DNA of 64,000 nt from the NCBI GenBank assembly GCA_949126835.1, contig OX421502.1:32097227-32161226 (forward strand). The letters run 5' to 3'. This document shows, piece by piece, positions 1 through 9,755 of the stretch. Every line of letters starts with the position of its first letter. The stretch's first letter is position 1. The notes below the pieces were generated by a model, which was given only the letters and a program-made list of their open reading frames with translations, did not search any database and was not told where the DNA came from. This DNA is from Anisus vortex. Taxonomy: Eukaryota; Mollusca; Gastropoda; Planorbidae. The translations under genes and the position numbers were made by a program.

Positions 1-113
1 GTTATTATACGTTATTGCTTGTATGTATGTTTTGTTCTCTGTCTTTTGATGCACTTTGAGCCTACATTATGTTTGTTGATAGCGCTGTATAAATACAATT
101 ATTATTATTATCT
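1..113 (+). mobile_element. 3' tail of a CR1/L2-type LINE
   Basis: The stretch ends with an AGCGCTGTATAAATAC motif followed by a short ATT repeat, the typical 3' end of many CR1/L2-like non-LTR retrotransposons. Only the untranslated tail is inside the window, so the family is not certain. Confidence 0.45.
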
Positions 114-814
114 GCTATATTGCTACAGCGAATTTGGCTAGGCTCATAGTGTCACTAGCGACGTCCCAGTTATATCCTACTACTCTACTACAGAGCTGCT
201 GTAGCTAGAAATTGAGTGAATGGATGAGGTGGCAAGGAGGGGAGGGTATGAAGAGGTGTATAATTTATCCAACCTCTCATTTGAAAACACAACATAAATT
301 GATCAGACACCGTGGTATACACCCCAGCAGTTTATTGCGAGTGAATAAAAAGTCCACATTATATGACAATAATTAATATAATAGACTGGACGAGGATGTA
401 AGGTGAGAGGCGGGACAATAAGTGAGTGCAGTAGGGAAAGGTAGGGGACAATAAGTGAGTGCAGTAGGGGAAGGTAGGGTGGTCATTTTAATGAAATAGT
501 TTAAAGGGGGAGGGGGCAAAAATGTGCAAATTAAAATAGTGCACGCTTTGGGGAGGGGGCAACTCAATAATGCTTTTTTTCTCTCTGCACCGGTGCACAA
601 TTTCACCATAAAATTTATTTTAAATATCGAAAGTTGAAACGTTAACAACTGATAGTTTAAAAAAATATTAAGAAAGAAAAATATAATTTCTAATACTTGG
701 TGATAAAGGGGAGAGCGGTGGTGCACAAAATAAGTCACATAGACCATTTTTTTAAATTAGAATTAGTCTTTTAGGAGCTCAACTTGGCTCTTTTGAAATT
801 TTAGAGTTGCATCA
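114..814. other. AT-rich stretch, no gene seen
   Basis: No recognisable coding or RNA feature. The only structure is a two-copy direct repeat of about 32 bp at 412-479 containing AATAAGTGAGTGCAGTAGGG. Confidence 0.5.
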
Positions 815-1110
815 CTGGTTAAGACAATAATTACCATGAATGTGAAAGTTTAGTGATAAAATATTGTATTATATATAAATGCAAATAAAAATTATTTGGT
901 TAATTTCGTATTCAATATAAAACGCTTTAACGATTTTCTCTATGAATAATCTCCACTGCTTTTGGCCTTGGTCTTGCTACGGAGTTAAATTAATTGTCCT
1001 TTAAAAAGAACTTTAAAAAAAAGGATAATAGAGCAGGTTGACTTTTAGGCACGCTGCATGATTTAGAAATCCTAGTTTGGTTCTTGTTAGCAAAAGGTTA
1101 CCGACCCCTG
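815..1110 (+). mobile_element. 3' end of a Buster-like hAT element (truncated)
   Basis: The segment is collinear with 58865-59164 of the more complete hAT copy: AATTACCAT...GTGAAAG, then ATATAAAACGC, then GGCCTTGGTCTTG.TACGG. It ends in the terminal inverted repeat form ACCGACCCCTG at 1110. The 5' half is missing. Confidence 0.7.
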
Positions 1111-1199
1111 GTATTGGCATAGACTACCTTCTAATCTCCAAATTCTTGCACAGAATAGCTTGAAACTTAGAAACTACAATTTCAAATTGAATTATTATC

Positions 1200-1272
1200 G
1201 CCCGGTTAGCTCAGTCGGTAGAGCATCAGACTTTTAATCTGAGGGTCAAGGGTTCAAGTCCCTTATCGGGCG
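1200..1272 (+). tRNA. tRNA-Lys (anticodon TTT)
   Basis: The 73-nt sequence folds as a complete cloverleaf. The 7-bp acceptor stem GCCCGGT/ATCGGGC has one G-T pair and discriminator G. The D arm reads AGCTCAGTCGGTAGAGC, the anticodon loop is CTTTTAA inside a CAGA/TCTG stem, and the T stem AAGGG/CCCTT surrounds TTCAAGT. A and B boxes for RNA polymerase III are intact, and a T-rich stretch about 10 nt after the gene can act as terminator. The body is very close to animal tRNA-Lys(TTT). No CCA is encoded, as expected in a eukaryote. The gene lies inside or just before the sushi/EGF gene on the same strand. Confidence 0.95.
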
Positions 1273-1434
1273 TAAAAGTTGTTTTTAAGTTTTCATTTTT
1301 TAGTATGAAAATAATTTAAACTATTCCAACTGTTTGAAATTAAAATTTTTGGTAAATAGAATTTATAGCAACTTTTTTTTTAGTCATTTATTGATTATCA
1401 AAATGTAATAAAAATAACAACTAGAAAGTAGAAA

Positions 1435-2070
1435 TCATGTTCAATATATCACCAGATGTAAGGTTGGCTACTCACATGTTGGAATAACACAATCATGTTC
1501 TATCTATCACCAGATGTAAGGTTGGCTACTCGCATGTCGGAATAACACAATCATGTTCTAAATATCACCAGGTGTAAGGTTGGCTACTCTCCTGTTGGAA
1601 TAACACAATCATGTTCTATCTATCACCAGGTGTAAGGTTGGCTACTCCCCTGTCGGAATAACAGAATCATGTTCTATATATTACCAGGTGTAAGGTTGGC
1701 TACTCGCATGTCGGAATAACACAATCATGTTCTAAATATCACCAGGTGTAAGGTTGGCTACTCGCATGTCGGAATAACACAATCATGTTCTAAATATCAC
1801 CAGGTGTAAGGTTGGCTACTCTCCTGTTGGAATAACACAATCATGTTCTATCTATCACCAGGTGTAAAGTTGGCTACTCTCCTGTTGGAATAACACAATC
1901 ATGTTCTATCTATCACCAGGTTTAAGGTTGGCTACTCCCCTGTCGGAATAACAGAATCATGTTCTATCTATCACCAGGTGTAAGGTTGGCTACTCCCCTG
2001 TCGGAATAACAGAATCATGTTCTATCTATCACCAGGTGTAAGGTTGGCTACTCTCCTGTTGGAATAACAC
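1435..2070 (+). repeat. 58-bp minisatellite made of a splice acceptor plus exon start
   Basis: About 11 tandem copies of a 58-bp unit; unit starts fall at 1435, 1493, 1551 and so on. Each unit carries a pyrimidine-rich acceptor (TCTATCTATCACCAG) followed by GTGTAAGGTTGGCTACTC and GGAATAACA. That is the 3' splice site and first 35 or so bases of the exon at 2036-2127, and the last unit runs into that exon. Units differ at a few positions (CAGATG versus CAGGTG; one GTTTAAGG; one GTGTAAAG; CTCCTGTTGG versus GCATGTCGG). As 58 is not a multiple of three, use of an upstream copy shifts the frame into a TAA in the next unit. Confidence 0.9.
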
Positions 2071-2127
2071 ATGGGGCATGTGATCTCAGGACAGGCACTT
2101 GGACTATTGAGCCACCTATATGTACAG
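2036..2127 (+). CDS. Exon: second half of a sushi/CCP domain
   Basis: Acceptor CTATCTATCACCAG precedes position 2036 and donor GTAAAG follows 2127. Read in phase 2 the exon gives a half sushi domain: Cys2 at once (C-K-V-G-Y-S-P-V-G), Cys3 in HGACDL, then the invariant Trp in TGTW and the final PPIC with Cys4. It ends in phase 1. The partner exon with Cys1 must lie to the left of the window or is too diverged to see. The acceptor is the last of about 11 tandem acceptor copies in the adjoining minisatellite; only this last copy leads into the complete open exon. The sushi pattern (C-x-x-G-Y...C...G-x-W...P-x-C) is strong, so I rate this a real exon despite its size. Confidence 0.8.
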
Positions 2128-3487
2128 GTAAAGATAATGAACCTATGTGTATAGATATAATATCTATTTGACCTCTGGTCAAAAAGTGTTTGTTAGTTCA
2201 ATACATAAATTTGTTGTGTTTTTTTTTTTCATTTTCAAAGTCTGGAATCAGCACTTTTCACCATTTGTTACTTGTCCAAAATGTAACCATAGCAGTCAAC
2301 ACTTTATTTTTAGATATCATATTTATACGAAATGTAAATAAACATTAATTTAAGTTACGCTAAAAACGTATTCATAAACATACATCTTTATAATTTCCGG
2401 CGTTAACATCAAAGCCAATTCAGACTTCACCAATGAGGTGTTAAATTTTCGAAAGGTTTCAATAAACAAAAAATTGCGGAAGAAAAAATTACTGCACAAT
2501 CATATTGCAATTTACTTACAAAGAACAACACATTATACAAAAAAAGCTAGACTAAATATTTAACCTTTAACAGAGATTATACGGTAGCAGGATTAATTGT
2601 TCCTTCTTTTTTTACAAGAAAAAAATATGGCAAACTTTCTTTTATAAAACGATTAAACGTGTAATTGTTTCGTTTTTGTCTCCACTATGGTTTTTATACT
2701 TTTTTTAAAACATTTTTTTTTGTTTTTGTTGTAATGTTCTTTAAAATGTTTGTGCTGGTCTCACCTTAGCAAATGTTTTCTTTTCCAAATATTTTTTTTT
2801 TAAGTCAACATGTAACTTTAAGAATTTAGGTAGTTTTAGAAACGCTACTTCGTGTAGACACTCTTACGCACAGGGATGAACACACGCAAACACTTACAGG
2901 CGCACACACACACACAGACAACTACACATTTACACACATCCACAGTCAGACAAATACATACTTACACACACACACATAGTTACAGACATACATTCTTAGA
3001 GAACACAGATACACACTAACACACATACACTTAGAAAAAGACACATATATATACACACACATACTGAGATATATAAACCAACAGACGTTCAAACGAACAT
3101 TGAAAAAAAGGCATTTTTTTGCATTCTAATATTTTCAAATGCCACACATTATTTTAGCCCCGCCCCACCCACTCCGTCTCCTACTTTCATTCACTCCCGA
3201 AGAAATCTCAACAGTTTAATAAGCCTCATTACAAAAATTAACATGGAATGTGTTTGCCTTAAATATTAACTTTCTAAATGTGATTTAGTTCTGTGAAATA
3301 TATATTGAAGAAACTATGATTTCATGTTTAGAAATGTGTGTCTGAAACTATGAAATGTCTTGGTAAATGGTATATCTGAAGCTTTTCTTAATTTCTTGCT
3401 AAATTGCACACCTGAAACTATGAAATGTCTACTTAAATGTCTTCAATCATACTTCTGAATTATGGTGAATCTAACAGTCAACCTTGG
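2128..3487. other. Intron sequence, CA-rich patch
   Basis: No coding or RNA signal seen. 2890-3060 is a degenerate CA/ACAC-rich tract; the rest is AT-rich. Confidence 0.5.
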
Positions 3488-3552
3488 GGTCATAGTGGCC
3501 GAGCGGCAGTGCGTTCGTATTGCGTACCGAAGGTCCTGCTTTCGAATCACTT
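3488..3552 (+). mobile_element. SINE-A fragment (tRNA-like head only)
   Basis: It contains the A box TGGCCGAGCGGCAG and a damaged B box TTTCGAATCAC. It matches the heads of the fuller copies at 48783 and 60148, but the body and tail are missing. Confidence 0.7.
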
Positions 3553-3886
3553 TTTAAGGAATACTAAGATTGAAAGATAGGCTTTTTTCAGAAGTACATT
3601 GAAACACTCAAAGCAGATTTTTCTAAAGAAAGGCAAGACTTTCAAATTCATGTTTTCATACCACGTCAAGACAGACTGGCTTGAATATACTACTTCTTAA
3701 ATCTGAATCTTTTTTTTTATAGTAGTTTATTGATTATTTTAAAATGCAACAAGTTGAATTTTAAACATTAAAAAAAAACCATCAAAATGGGCCAATTTTC
3801 GAAAAAAAAAATCTGGAAGGAAGCTGCTTAAGAAAATTATCTGTTATTCTCAACTGCTTAGGGCTTAAACATTTACTCTACTTTCA

Positions 3887-3961
3887 GCTTTTGGTTCAAC
3901 TTACACTTGTGAACAGATTTTATCGGACATGAAAGCTGTTTTAAGCATACAAAGAGGTCAC
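3887..3961 (+). pseudogene. hAT transposase C-terminal remnant (dimerisation region)
   Basis: Twenty-five codons stay open and read A-F-G-S-T-Y-T-C-E-Q-I-L-S-D-M-K. This matches the hAT dimerisation-region signature (S-T-Y-x-C-E-Q-x-F-S-x-M-K) of the ZBED5/GTF2IRD2-like, Buster-type group. Flanking sequence is full of stops and small indels, so no transposase can be made. The equivalent segment in the 57-kb copy is at 57982-58056. Confidence 0.75.
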
Positions 3962-4974
3962 ATACACTTTAAAACTCAGAAGTAACTTAAAATGTATTTG
4001 ACATTGAAAAATTAGCGAAGAGCATTCAAGTACAAAAGCGCTCATTAATTGATACAGACTAATTAAATTTAAAAGAATTAATTTTTATGCTCGTCTTCTT
4101 CAATTAGGTTTAACTATAATTTATTCTAAAAACAATTTTATTTGTTTTATCATTTTAATAATTATAAGAGGTTTACATAATTATTAATGTTTTAAGAAAT
4201 TCCTTAAAACGACTTTAACAATTAATGCAGGAAATGTTTATTTACAACTGTTTGACGTAAATTAATTTATTCCTCTTTTCACTCGTTGAAAAAAATACCG
4301 TAATGCTAGATTTGTATAAAGAAATAATAATTAATAAGTAATAAGAAATAATAATTAACGGGCAATATTAGTTATATTACAAACCAAAACATGTTTGCAT
4401 TGTTTGGCATCACTACTATAGAATAATTTCGGAAACTAATTTAATTGAAGGGAGATAATAAACCCGTTTTGTTTTTCGGTAATATTTTAAAACGTTTTCC
4501 ATTTTTCTTTTATTAAAAAAAACTAGTAGCTTACAATTATATTTTTAAAATTATAATACTATTTAAATAAATGGATACTTTAAAAATTATATAAATATAA
4601 TATAAAAGAAGAATTTATATGTACATTTTTTAACCTTTGGTTAGCTACCCACATTGTATGATTACAACATATCCGTTCCGCTTTACTACAGTACCTGTGA
4701 TTTCTACATTGAAAATGCTAGAGATAATCTCAGTTAGGCTGAGATTTAAATAATAATATAATGAATAATTGAATGTTGAGCAGGTGCAAGAATCAAATCT
4801 TTACTATATCAAATCTTTAGACATTAACCATTAACCACATTAACCATGTGAAAGTTCAGTAATGAAAATGATATTTGCTATTAAAAGAAACAAAAAAAAA
4901 CCCTGTTAATACTATTAATTAAATATAAAGCTTAACGATTTCACTATACGTGCCTTTGCGTTTAGTCCTGTTGT

Positions 4975-5930
4975 TGCAGCATACTTACTTACTGCCCGTA
5001 ACGCCGTTGGCGCATAGGGCAGAAACAAAGTCTTTCGATCTCTGTCACGATCGACATTTCCGATAGTACCCCTGGATTGACTAAATTCCTTTAGTTCCTG
5101 TTCAACCGTTCTTCGCCAGGTTTTCAGGTGAACCTCTCTTTCTTTGTCCAGTGTAAGGCTGTTTTGCATTAGTTCTCTTCGCCCTTTCTCAGCACATGGC
5201 CAATCCATCGCCAACGCTTTTTCATTATGCTTGTGCCCTTGTCTTCATGGTTGCAATGGGACATCCATTCTTCGTTGGATATTTTCTTTGACCACAATAC
5301 TTTAAAATCCTTCTTAGATTTTACGAATCGAAAGTGGAGAGCTTCGCTAGGTCCTGTTGTGTCATGCGCCAGCATTCGGCACCATAATATAGAAGAACAG
5401 GAAGAACACAGCTGTTATAGACTTTTTATTTGGTTTTGGTACTGTATTGACCGGATTTCCAGATGTTGTTCATGCTGTTAAATGCATTTCTTGCTTTATT
5501 CAGTCTGTTCTGAATGTGTTTTTTGCTTCCCCCATCTGGTGTGAGTGAGCTTCCTATGTATGTGAATGAATTTTTCTGTATTAGGAAGATCATCTTGATT
5601 ATTAACTTTGACTGGTGTCATAGTTGTAGTGACTAGAATCATGACTTATGATTTTTTTTTCTGATTGATTTTGAGACCCAATTATGAGCAGTCTTGTCTT
5701 CCATTTGCCAATAAGTGTGAGATATAAGTGCTAGGTCATCAGCATTGTCAAAATCTTTAAGTGTCGATAACAAAGTCCATCTGATGCCATTATTTCCCCA
5801 CTGCTGTAGTGTTTCTCATCACCCGGTCAATGAGGAAGTCAAAAAGCAATGCGCATGTCACGCAAAACTGTCTCACTCCTGTCTTTACTTCAAACCATAA
5901 TGTCTCTACCTCGGTTTTGAAACGCGCTTA
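4975..5930 (-). pseudogene. Non-LTR reverse transcriptase remnant (RTE-like)
   Basis: Reading the - strand from about 5900 downward gives recognisable reverse-transcriptase pieces in order, in shifting frames: a G-V-R-Q-x-C...L-L-F...I-D-R-V-M-R block near 5880-5810, the active-site region as N-A-D-D-L-A-L near 5745, F-T-Y-I-G-S-S-L-T-P-D-G-G near 5560, R-W-R-W-I-G-H-V-L-R-K near 5200, and T-W-R-R-T-V-E-Q-E-L near 5115. The usual YADD/FADD is mutated and several frameshifts and stops are present, so it is dead. It is inserted in the hAT element at 3553-6086. Clear target duplications were not found. Confidence 0.8.
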
Positions 5931-6086
5931 ATAAATTGTCTTATTAAAAAAAAGTTAAAAAAATATTGTAGTGACTTTCAGGCTGTTGGCACGCTAATTG
6001 ACGCAGAAATCAGAGAGTTTGGCACGCTAATTGACGCATAAATCAGAGAGTTTGGCGCACCATTAGCAAAAGTTTGCCGACCCCTG

Positions 6087-6949
6087 TTATGGTCCATAGC
6101 TTATTTTTGCGATTGTGCGATTTAAAATAGGAGTAACCAAGAGGGGGCAAGTGTTCAACCCCCGACACCCCTTTCACGGTTTACAAGAAACAAAAACCTC
6201 AAAAAATAAAATGGGAATTACATTTTCGTTAGTGAATTTTTTTTAAATTATTTTTTTTGGGGGGGGGGGGGGGGGGGAGAAGGGTTGGTTGTTGTTGATA
6301 AAATATAATGATTTAATGCCTTAGGCGTTTATATGGAATCAACGGTTTTCTATACTACGTTAACATTCACTTTATTATTCCTAAAAGAAATTCCAAAATG
6401 TCCATGTGTCTATTTATTTCTCCTAATTATAATTTATTGCTATTTTATGCTTTTTTGAATTTTAATAACTCTAGCTTTCAATAAAAAATGTTTTAGAACA
6501 TTTTGCGTTTGTTTAGACTAGCTGTCAACTGTGGTGTTTTAAAAACAAACTTTTTGACTGACTACAGTTTTGTCAGAAAATGACAATTCAATGCGTATTT
6601 AATAAATCATATTTGTCAACAGTTTTCAATTGTGAGTTAAAACTATTATTCATTCGCCGAAATACAAGTGTTGTTAATTTTTCTTCAATAGTTTGGGGTG
6701 AAATTGTGCACAACTTTAGAATTGGCCTGCTATAGCCCTCCCCCCCCCCCCTCGTCCCCCCCATCCAACTCTTTTACCGTGTACTAATCGCCCCACGTTG
6801 CTATTTTCACCCCGATTCCCCCCCTCCCCCCAAACCTCTCACCTTGCAATCCTGGTTACGACACTGGCAACGAACATCGTTATTGAAATATATCTTTCAA
6901 GATAAGTCATTAATCGATGCACTTGTACTTAATATGATGATATTTGCTT
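6087..6949. other. Intron sequence with long G and C runs
   Basis: No gene seen. A run of about 20 G lies at 6259-6278, and several C runs at 6738-6835. Confidence 0.5.
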
Positions 6950-7165
6950 ATCTTATCTTATACACTACAGACGCTCCTTCTATAAAGAAGGTTATTGCGT
7001 CATACGCTCATCCGTGGTTCGAGTCTAGTCCTGCATCTTTATTAATGTTTTAATCGATGTTAAGTTACTTGTTTTCCTGGTTTGTTCAGGCACCACATTC
7101 CATGCCCGAATGCCACTCGGAAAAAAAGAGTACTTACGTGCATTTGTTCTCGCATAAGAGAAAAG
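6950..7165 (-). mobile_element. LINE 3' end fragment (family with ATAAGATAAG tail)
   Basis: The reverse complement carries the C-terminal reverse-transcriptase motif region (GAGTGGCATTCGGGCATGG) and the tail region with GATGAGCGTATGACGCAATAA and CTTCTTTATAGAAGGAGCG, followed by ATAAGATAAGATAAG. The same family is seen at 30185-30478 with an intact C-terminal frame. Confidence 0.65.
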
Positions 7166-7260
7166 ATGTCTCAATTATTTGTATATATCCAAAAATTTAC
7201 ATACACTTAAACATTTTATTTTCATTATGTTATTAGGCAAAACTTTTTATTTCCCTTTAG

Positions 7261-7345
7261 ATAAAGGATGTCCTCAGTTATCTCCTCCTGCTCACGGAAT
7301 TGTCAACGTGGACACGGGCGGAGGCCTGGCAGTGATCGTATGCAG
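7261..7345 (+). CDS. Exon: first half of a sushi/CCP domain
   Basis: Acceptor TTATTTCCCTTTAG ends at 7260; donor GTCAGT starts at 7346. Read from phase 1, the exon gives K-G-C-P-Q-L followed by P-P-A-H-G-I-V-N, a glycine-rich turn, and V-I-V-C, that is Cys1 and Cys2 of a sushi domain with the typical C-P...P-P-x-H-G-x-V spacing. It ends in phase 2 inside an AG|G arginine codon. The exon at 9198-9277 starts in exactly that phase and carries the missing half. Splitting a sushi domain just after Cys2 with a phase-2 intron is common for this module, and the outer borders are both phase 1. Confidence 0.85.
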
Positions 7346-7512
7346 GTCAGTGCGACACACAAGTCCAAACATATAAGATAATTCCATTATGTGGCACCGT
7401 GCCAAATTATGCTGGCAATTTTTTTAAAAATTATCGATAAATATATAAAGTACTAGCTAAATTGCCCGGCGATACTCGCGGTAACAATTAGCCTACATTG
7501 TTAGTACAAAAC

Positions 7513-7574
7513 AATAAGAATCGAACCCAGGCAACCCAGGTGCCAGGCGGGGATTCTAACCAATATACTACGGA
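7513..7574 (-). repeat. tRNA-like sequence (degenerate tRNA or SINE head)
   Basis: The - strand has an A-box-like GTAGTATATTGGTTAGAATC, a CCCCGCCTGGCACC anticodon-arm-like segment and a B box GGGTTCGATTC, resembling animal tRNA-Asp/Gly. The acceptor stem does not close. Probably a SINE head or tRNA pseudogene. Confidence 0.45.
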
Positions 7575-7599
7575 TAATTAAAAAGGCCTTTAATGCAAT

Positions 7600-8117
7600 G
7601 AGGTTACGTGTCGATATTGACCAATGGTTATCGAGATTGACACGAACATCCAACTATATATATATAGTCTATAGATAAAGATACGAACACATTTAACACA
7701 CTTTTTAGGTTTTGTATAACACTTTTGAGAGATTTTGATTCCTACGCCTCTATCACTAGGGCCACCCGGCCCATGGAGGACTATAGTTTGACTCAGCCTC
7801 CCCCTCCCCTCATATATTGTCGTAGATCCATACAGTAACGTAACTTGAGGTGGGGGGGGGGGGAGTACGCAGCCGTCCCATGCGCCAAACTTTGGATGAG
7901 CGCCCAACTTATACCTTCTTAGCCTCTACGAAAATTTGCTTACTATTTAATGTAACATTTTAAATAGGTGCCCTTTTCTACCCACACCCTAAATGCCCCA
8001 TATACCACATGCGCCATTTTCCATAGTTACGCTACGATATCGAATTCAACGCTATCCATCCATCCAAGCCTGGGTTTTCCCGCTGGTTCGTTTTTCTTTA
8101 TATATCACCTTCCTTTA
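7600..8117. other. Intron sequence, nothing recognised
   Basis: Contains a G run near 7852-7863. No coding, RNA or named repeat signal seen. Confidence 0.4.
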
Positions 8118-8185
8118 AGACTAAGTAAGTAAAGTAAGTTTGGTTCCATTCGGACCAAAATGATCGTAGGGCCGAAGAAGCCGCA
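8118..8185 (-). mobile_element. SINE-A tail fragment
   Basis: The reverse complement reads GGCCCTACGATCATTTTGGT, CCGAATGG and a TACTTTACTT-like tail, matching the 3' ends of the SINE-A copies. Confidence 0.6.
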
Positions 8186-8364
8186 CGACCACCGTGTCTC
8201 CAAATGAATGACTAAAATGTATAAATAAAGAACATTAAAATGTATCATAATTGAATGGCCTGAGATGGAGTAGAGCTGTCATGTACACAAGTTTCCATCA
8301 TTGGTTCAACATGGCCCGTCTGCTATTTCTAAATAAATAGTGTTTTTTTTTATATTTCGATTCC

Positions 8365-8545
8365 AGCCGGCTGGTCCAGCGGTTAGTTCACCGGACTGTC
8401 AACCAAAAACCAACTGACACTTCGCGGGTTCTAGCCCTGCCACCGACGGGTCCCTGCCGCCATGCAGGATTTTTGGGCCTAGTGGACGTAATAATCTTCT
8501 ATCTAGAAGGAACGTCTGTAAACTTATAAGATATAAGATCTAATA
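8365..8545 (+). mobile_element. SINE-B: tRNA-like head joined to a LINE 3' tail
   Basis: A tRNA-like head (GGTCCAGCGGTTAGTTCACC as A box region, CGCGGGTTCTAGCCC as B box) is followed by a short body. The tail reads GGACGTAATAATCTTCTAT, TAGAAGGAACGTCTGTAAAC and TATAAGATATAAG. This tail is clearly homologous to the 3' end of the LINE at 30185-30478 (GGACGCAATAACCGTCTTCA...GAAGGATCGTCTGTAACG, ATAAAATAAGATA). The layout fits a SINE that borrowed a LINE 3' end for mobilisation. Confidence 0.7.
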
Positions 8546-8885
8546 ACCCATTACATGACATGATATTTATGTCGCTGTTTTGTCTGCGGTTAGATCTTTG
8601 TCTATCAAGTATACGCTTACGTCAATTAAATCTTATATGCTACGTTTCAAATAAAATGTCCATACATGAATTTATTTCAACAAATTTAACGCAGCGAATT
8701 CTATCTGTCAAATTCAACCAATCAAATTCAATCAGTTTTTTCGAAGTAGCCTATGTAAAAATTAATATTCCCCTCTTCCTGTTTCTCATTGTTGTCATTA
8801 AAAAGAATAGAGAAAGGCAGAGGAGCCGGCCGCATCAGGCGCTTTAGTTCGGATAGTCGCCCAACTGACATTTTCATTACATTAC

Positions 8886-9112
8886 GTTAGCGGCAGTGCG
8901 TTCGACTGGTGTACCGAATGTCCTGGGTCGAATCCTGGTGCAGGCTAGGACTCTTACCATGGACTCAAGAGTTTCCCTGAGTCTACCCAGCTCTGATGGG
9001 CACCTGACATTAGTTGGGGTAAAGTAAAGGCGGCTGGCCACACAATCCCTTAGTATGCTGTGGCCACAGAAACTGGTGAACGCTACTTCACCGGCCCTTA
9101 TGGATCAATGAA
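8886..9112 (+). mobile_element. SINE-A copy
   Basis: The head has GCGGCAGTGCGTTCGACTGG and B box GGGTCGAATCCTGG. The body has GAGTCTACCCAGCTCTGATG and GGGGTAAAGTAAAGGCGGCT, and the 3' part GTGGCCACAGAAACTGGTGA through CCGGCCC and GGATCAAT. The terminal GGTCCGACGGG is lost. Confidence 0.85.
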
Positions 9113-9197
9113 TTTTCAAAGATATACTAATAATAATAAGTTTAATTGTATTGTATACATGCAATTTTTTTTCTGTGTGTGCAAATCTGACTTACAG

Positions 9198-9277
9198 GCC
9201 TGGTTACTTCCTGCTAGGGGACTCAACTCTTGTTTGCGAAGAGGGACAATGGAGGGGAAGCTACCCTGTTTGTGTCG
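9198..9277 (+). CDS. Exon: second half of a sushi/CCP domain
   Basis: Acceptor GACTTACAG ends at 9197; donor GTAAGT begins at 9278. The first G completes the codon split from exon 7261-7345 (AG|G, arginine). Translation then runs P-G-Y-F-L-L-G, Cys3 in T-L-V-C-E-E-G, the conserved Trp in Q-W-R-G, and P-V-C with Cys4, ending in phase 1. Together the two exons give a 55-residue, 1-1 phase sushi domain with all four cysteines and the tryptophan. No stop or frameshift is seen. It sits about 85 bp downstream of a SINE-A copy. Confidence 0.88.
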
Positions 9278-9485
9278 GTAAGTTACTTTATGCACCATGT
9301 TAACCCTTACAGTCCCGGGCGCGTATATAGCGGAACTGAAGGCAGCATAGATAGAAGTCGGTCGGTACGGGAAGGGTTAAAATCGTGCGACAAGCACGCG
9401 AGCTATTTCTTTGATAAAAAAAAAATATTCAGGAAAAACAATAATACCAATAAAATTATTTGAATATTAAGTATGATGTATTTTA

Positions 9486-9755
9486 TGGGTCAAGGTGTCA
9501 GAGCGTTCGGCTGGCGCACCGAAGGTTTTGGGTTCGAATCCTGGTGAATGCTAGGTCTGGATGGTATTTTGAGTCTACCCAGCTCTGGTGGGTATTTGAC
9601 ATTCGTTGGTGTAAAGTAAGGGCGGCTGTGCATAGTGCTGACCAGACAATCACCTAGTAGATCTATGCGACTATGCCGTGGCCACAGAAACTGGTTAACG
9701 CTGCTTTAACGGCCCTATGGATCAATCTGATCCGACCGGATAACTTTGACTTTAC
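9486..9755 (+). mobile_element. SINE-A copy with small internal duplication
   Basis: B box GGGTTCGAATCCTGG, GAGTCTACCCAGCTCTGGTG, GGTGTAAAGTAAGGGCGGCT, CCGTGGCCACAGAAACTGGT and a terminal GATCCGACCGG are present. The CCTAGTATGCCG motif is expanded (CCTAGTAGATCTATGCGACT). Confidence 0.8.

Larger units (their letters stand above)
3553..6086 (+). mobile_element. Decayed Buster-like hAT element, interrupted by a LINE fragment
   Basis: 3574-4970 is collinear with 57670-59020 of the hAT copy at 57 kb. After the reverse-transcriptase remnant at 4975-5930 the match resumes (TTAATAAATTGTCTTATT...GGCTGTTGGCACGC) and ends at the terminal repeat TTTGCCGACCCCTG at 6086. The GTTTGGCACGCTAATTGACGC portion is duplicated once near the end. 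The 5' terminal repeat is missing. The element lies in an intron of the sushi/EGF gene. Confidence 0.75.

Noticed and set aside
1435..2070. CRISPR-like array
   Set aside because: Units are contiguous tandem copies without unique spacers in a eukaryotic genome; it is a minisatellite.
3488..3552. Leu/Ser-like tRNA gene
   Set aside because: The same head recurs in more than ten SINE-A copies and no acceptor stem closes.
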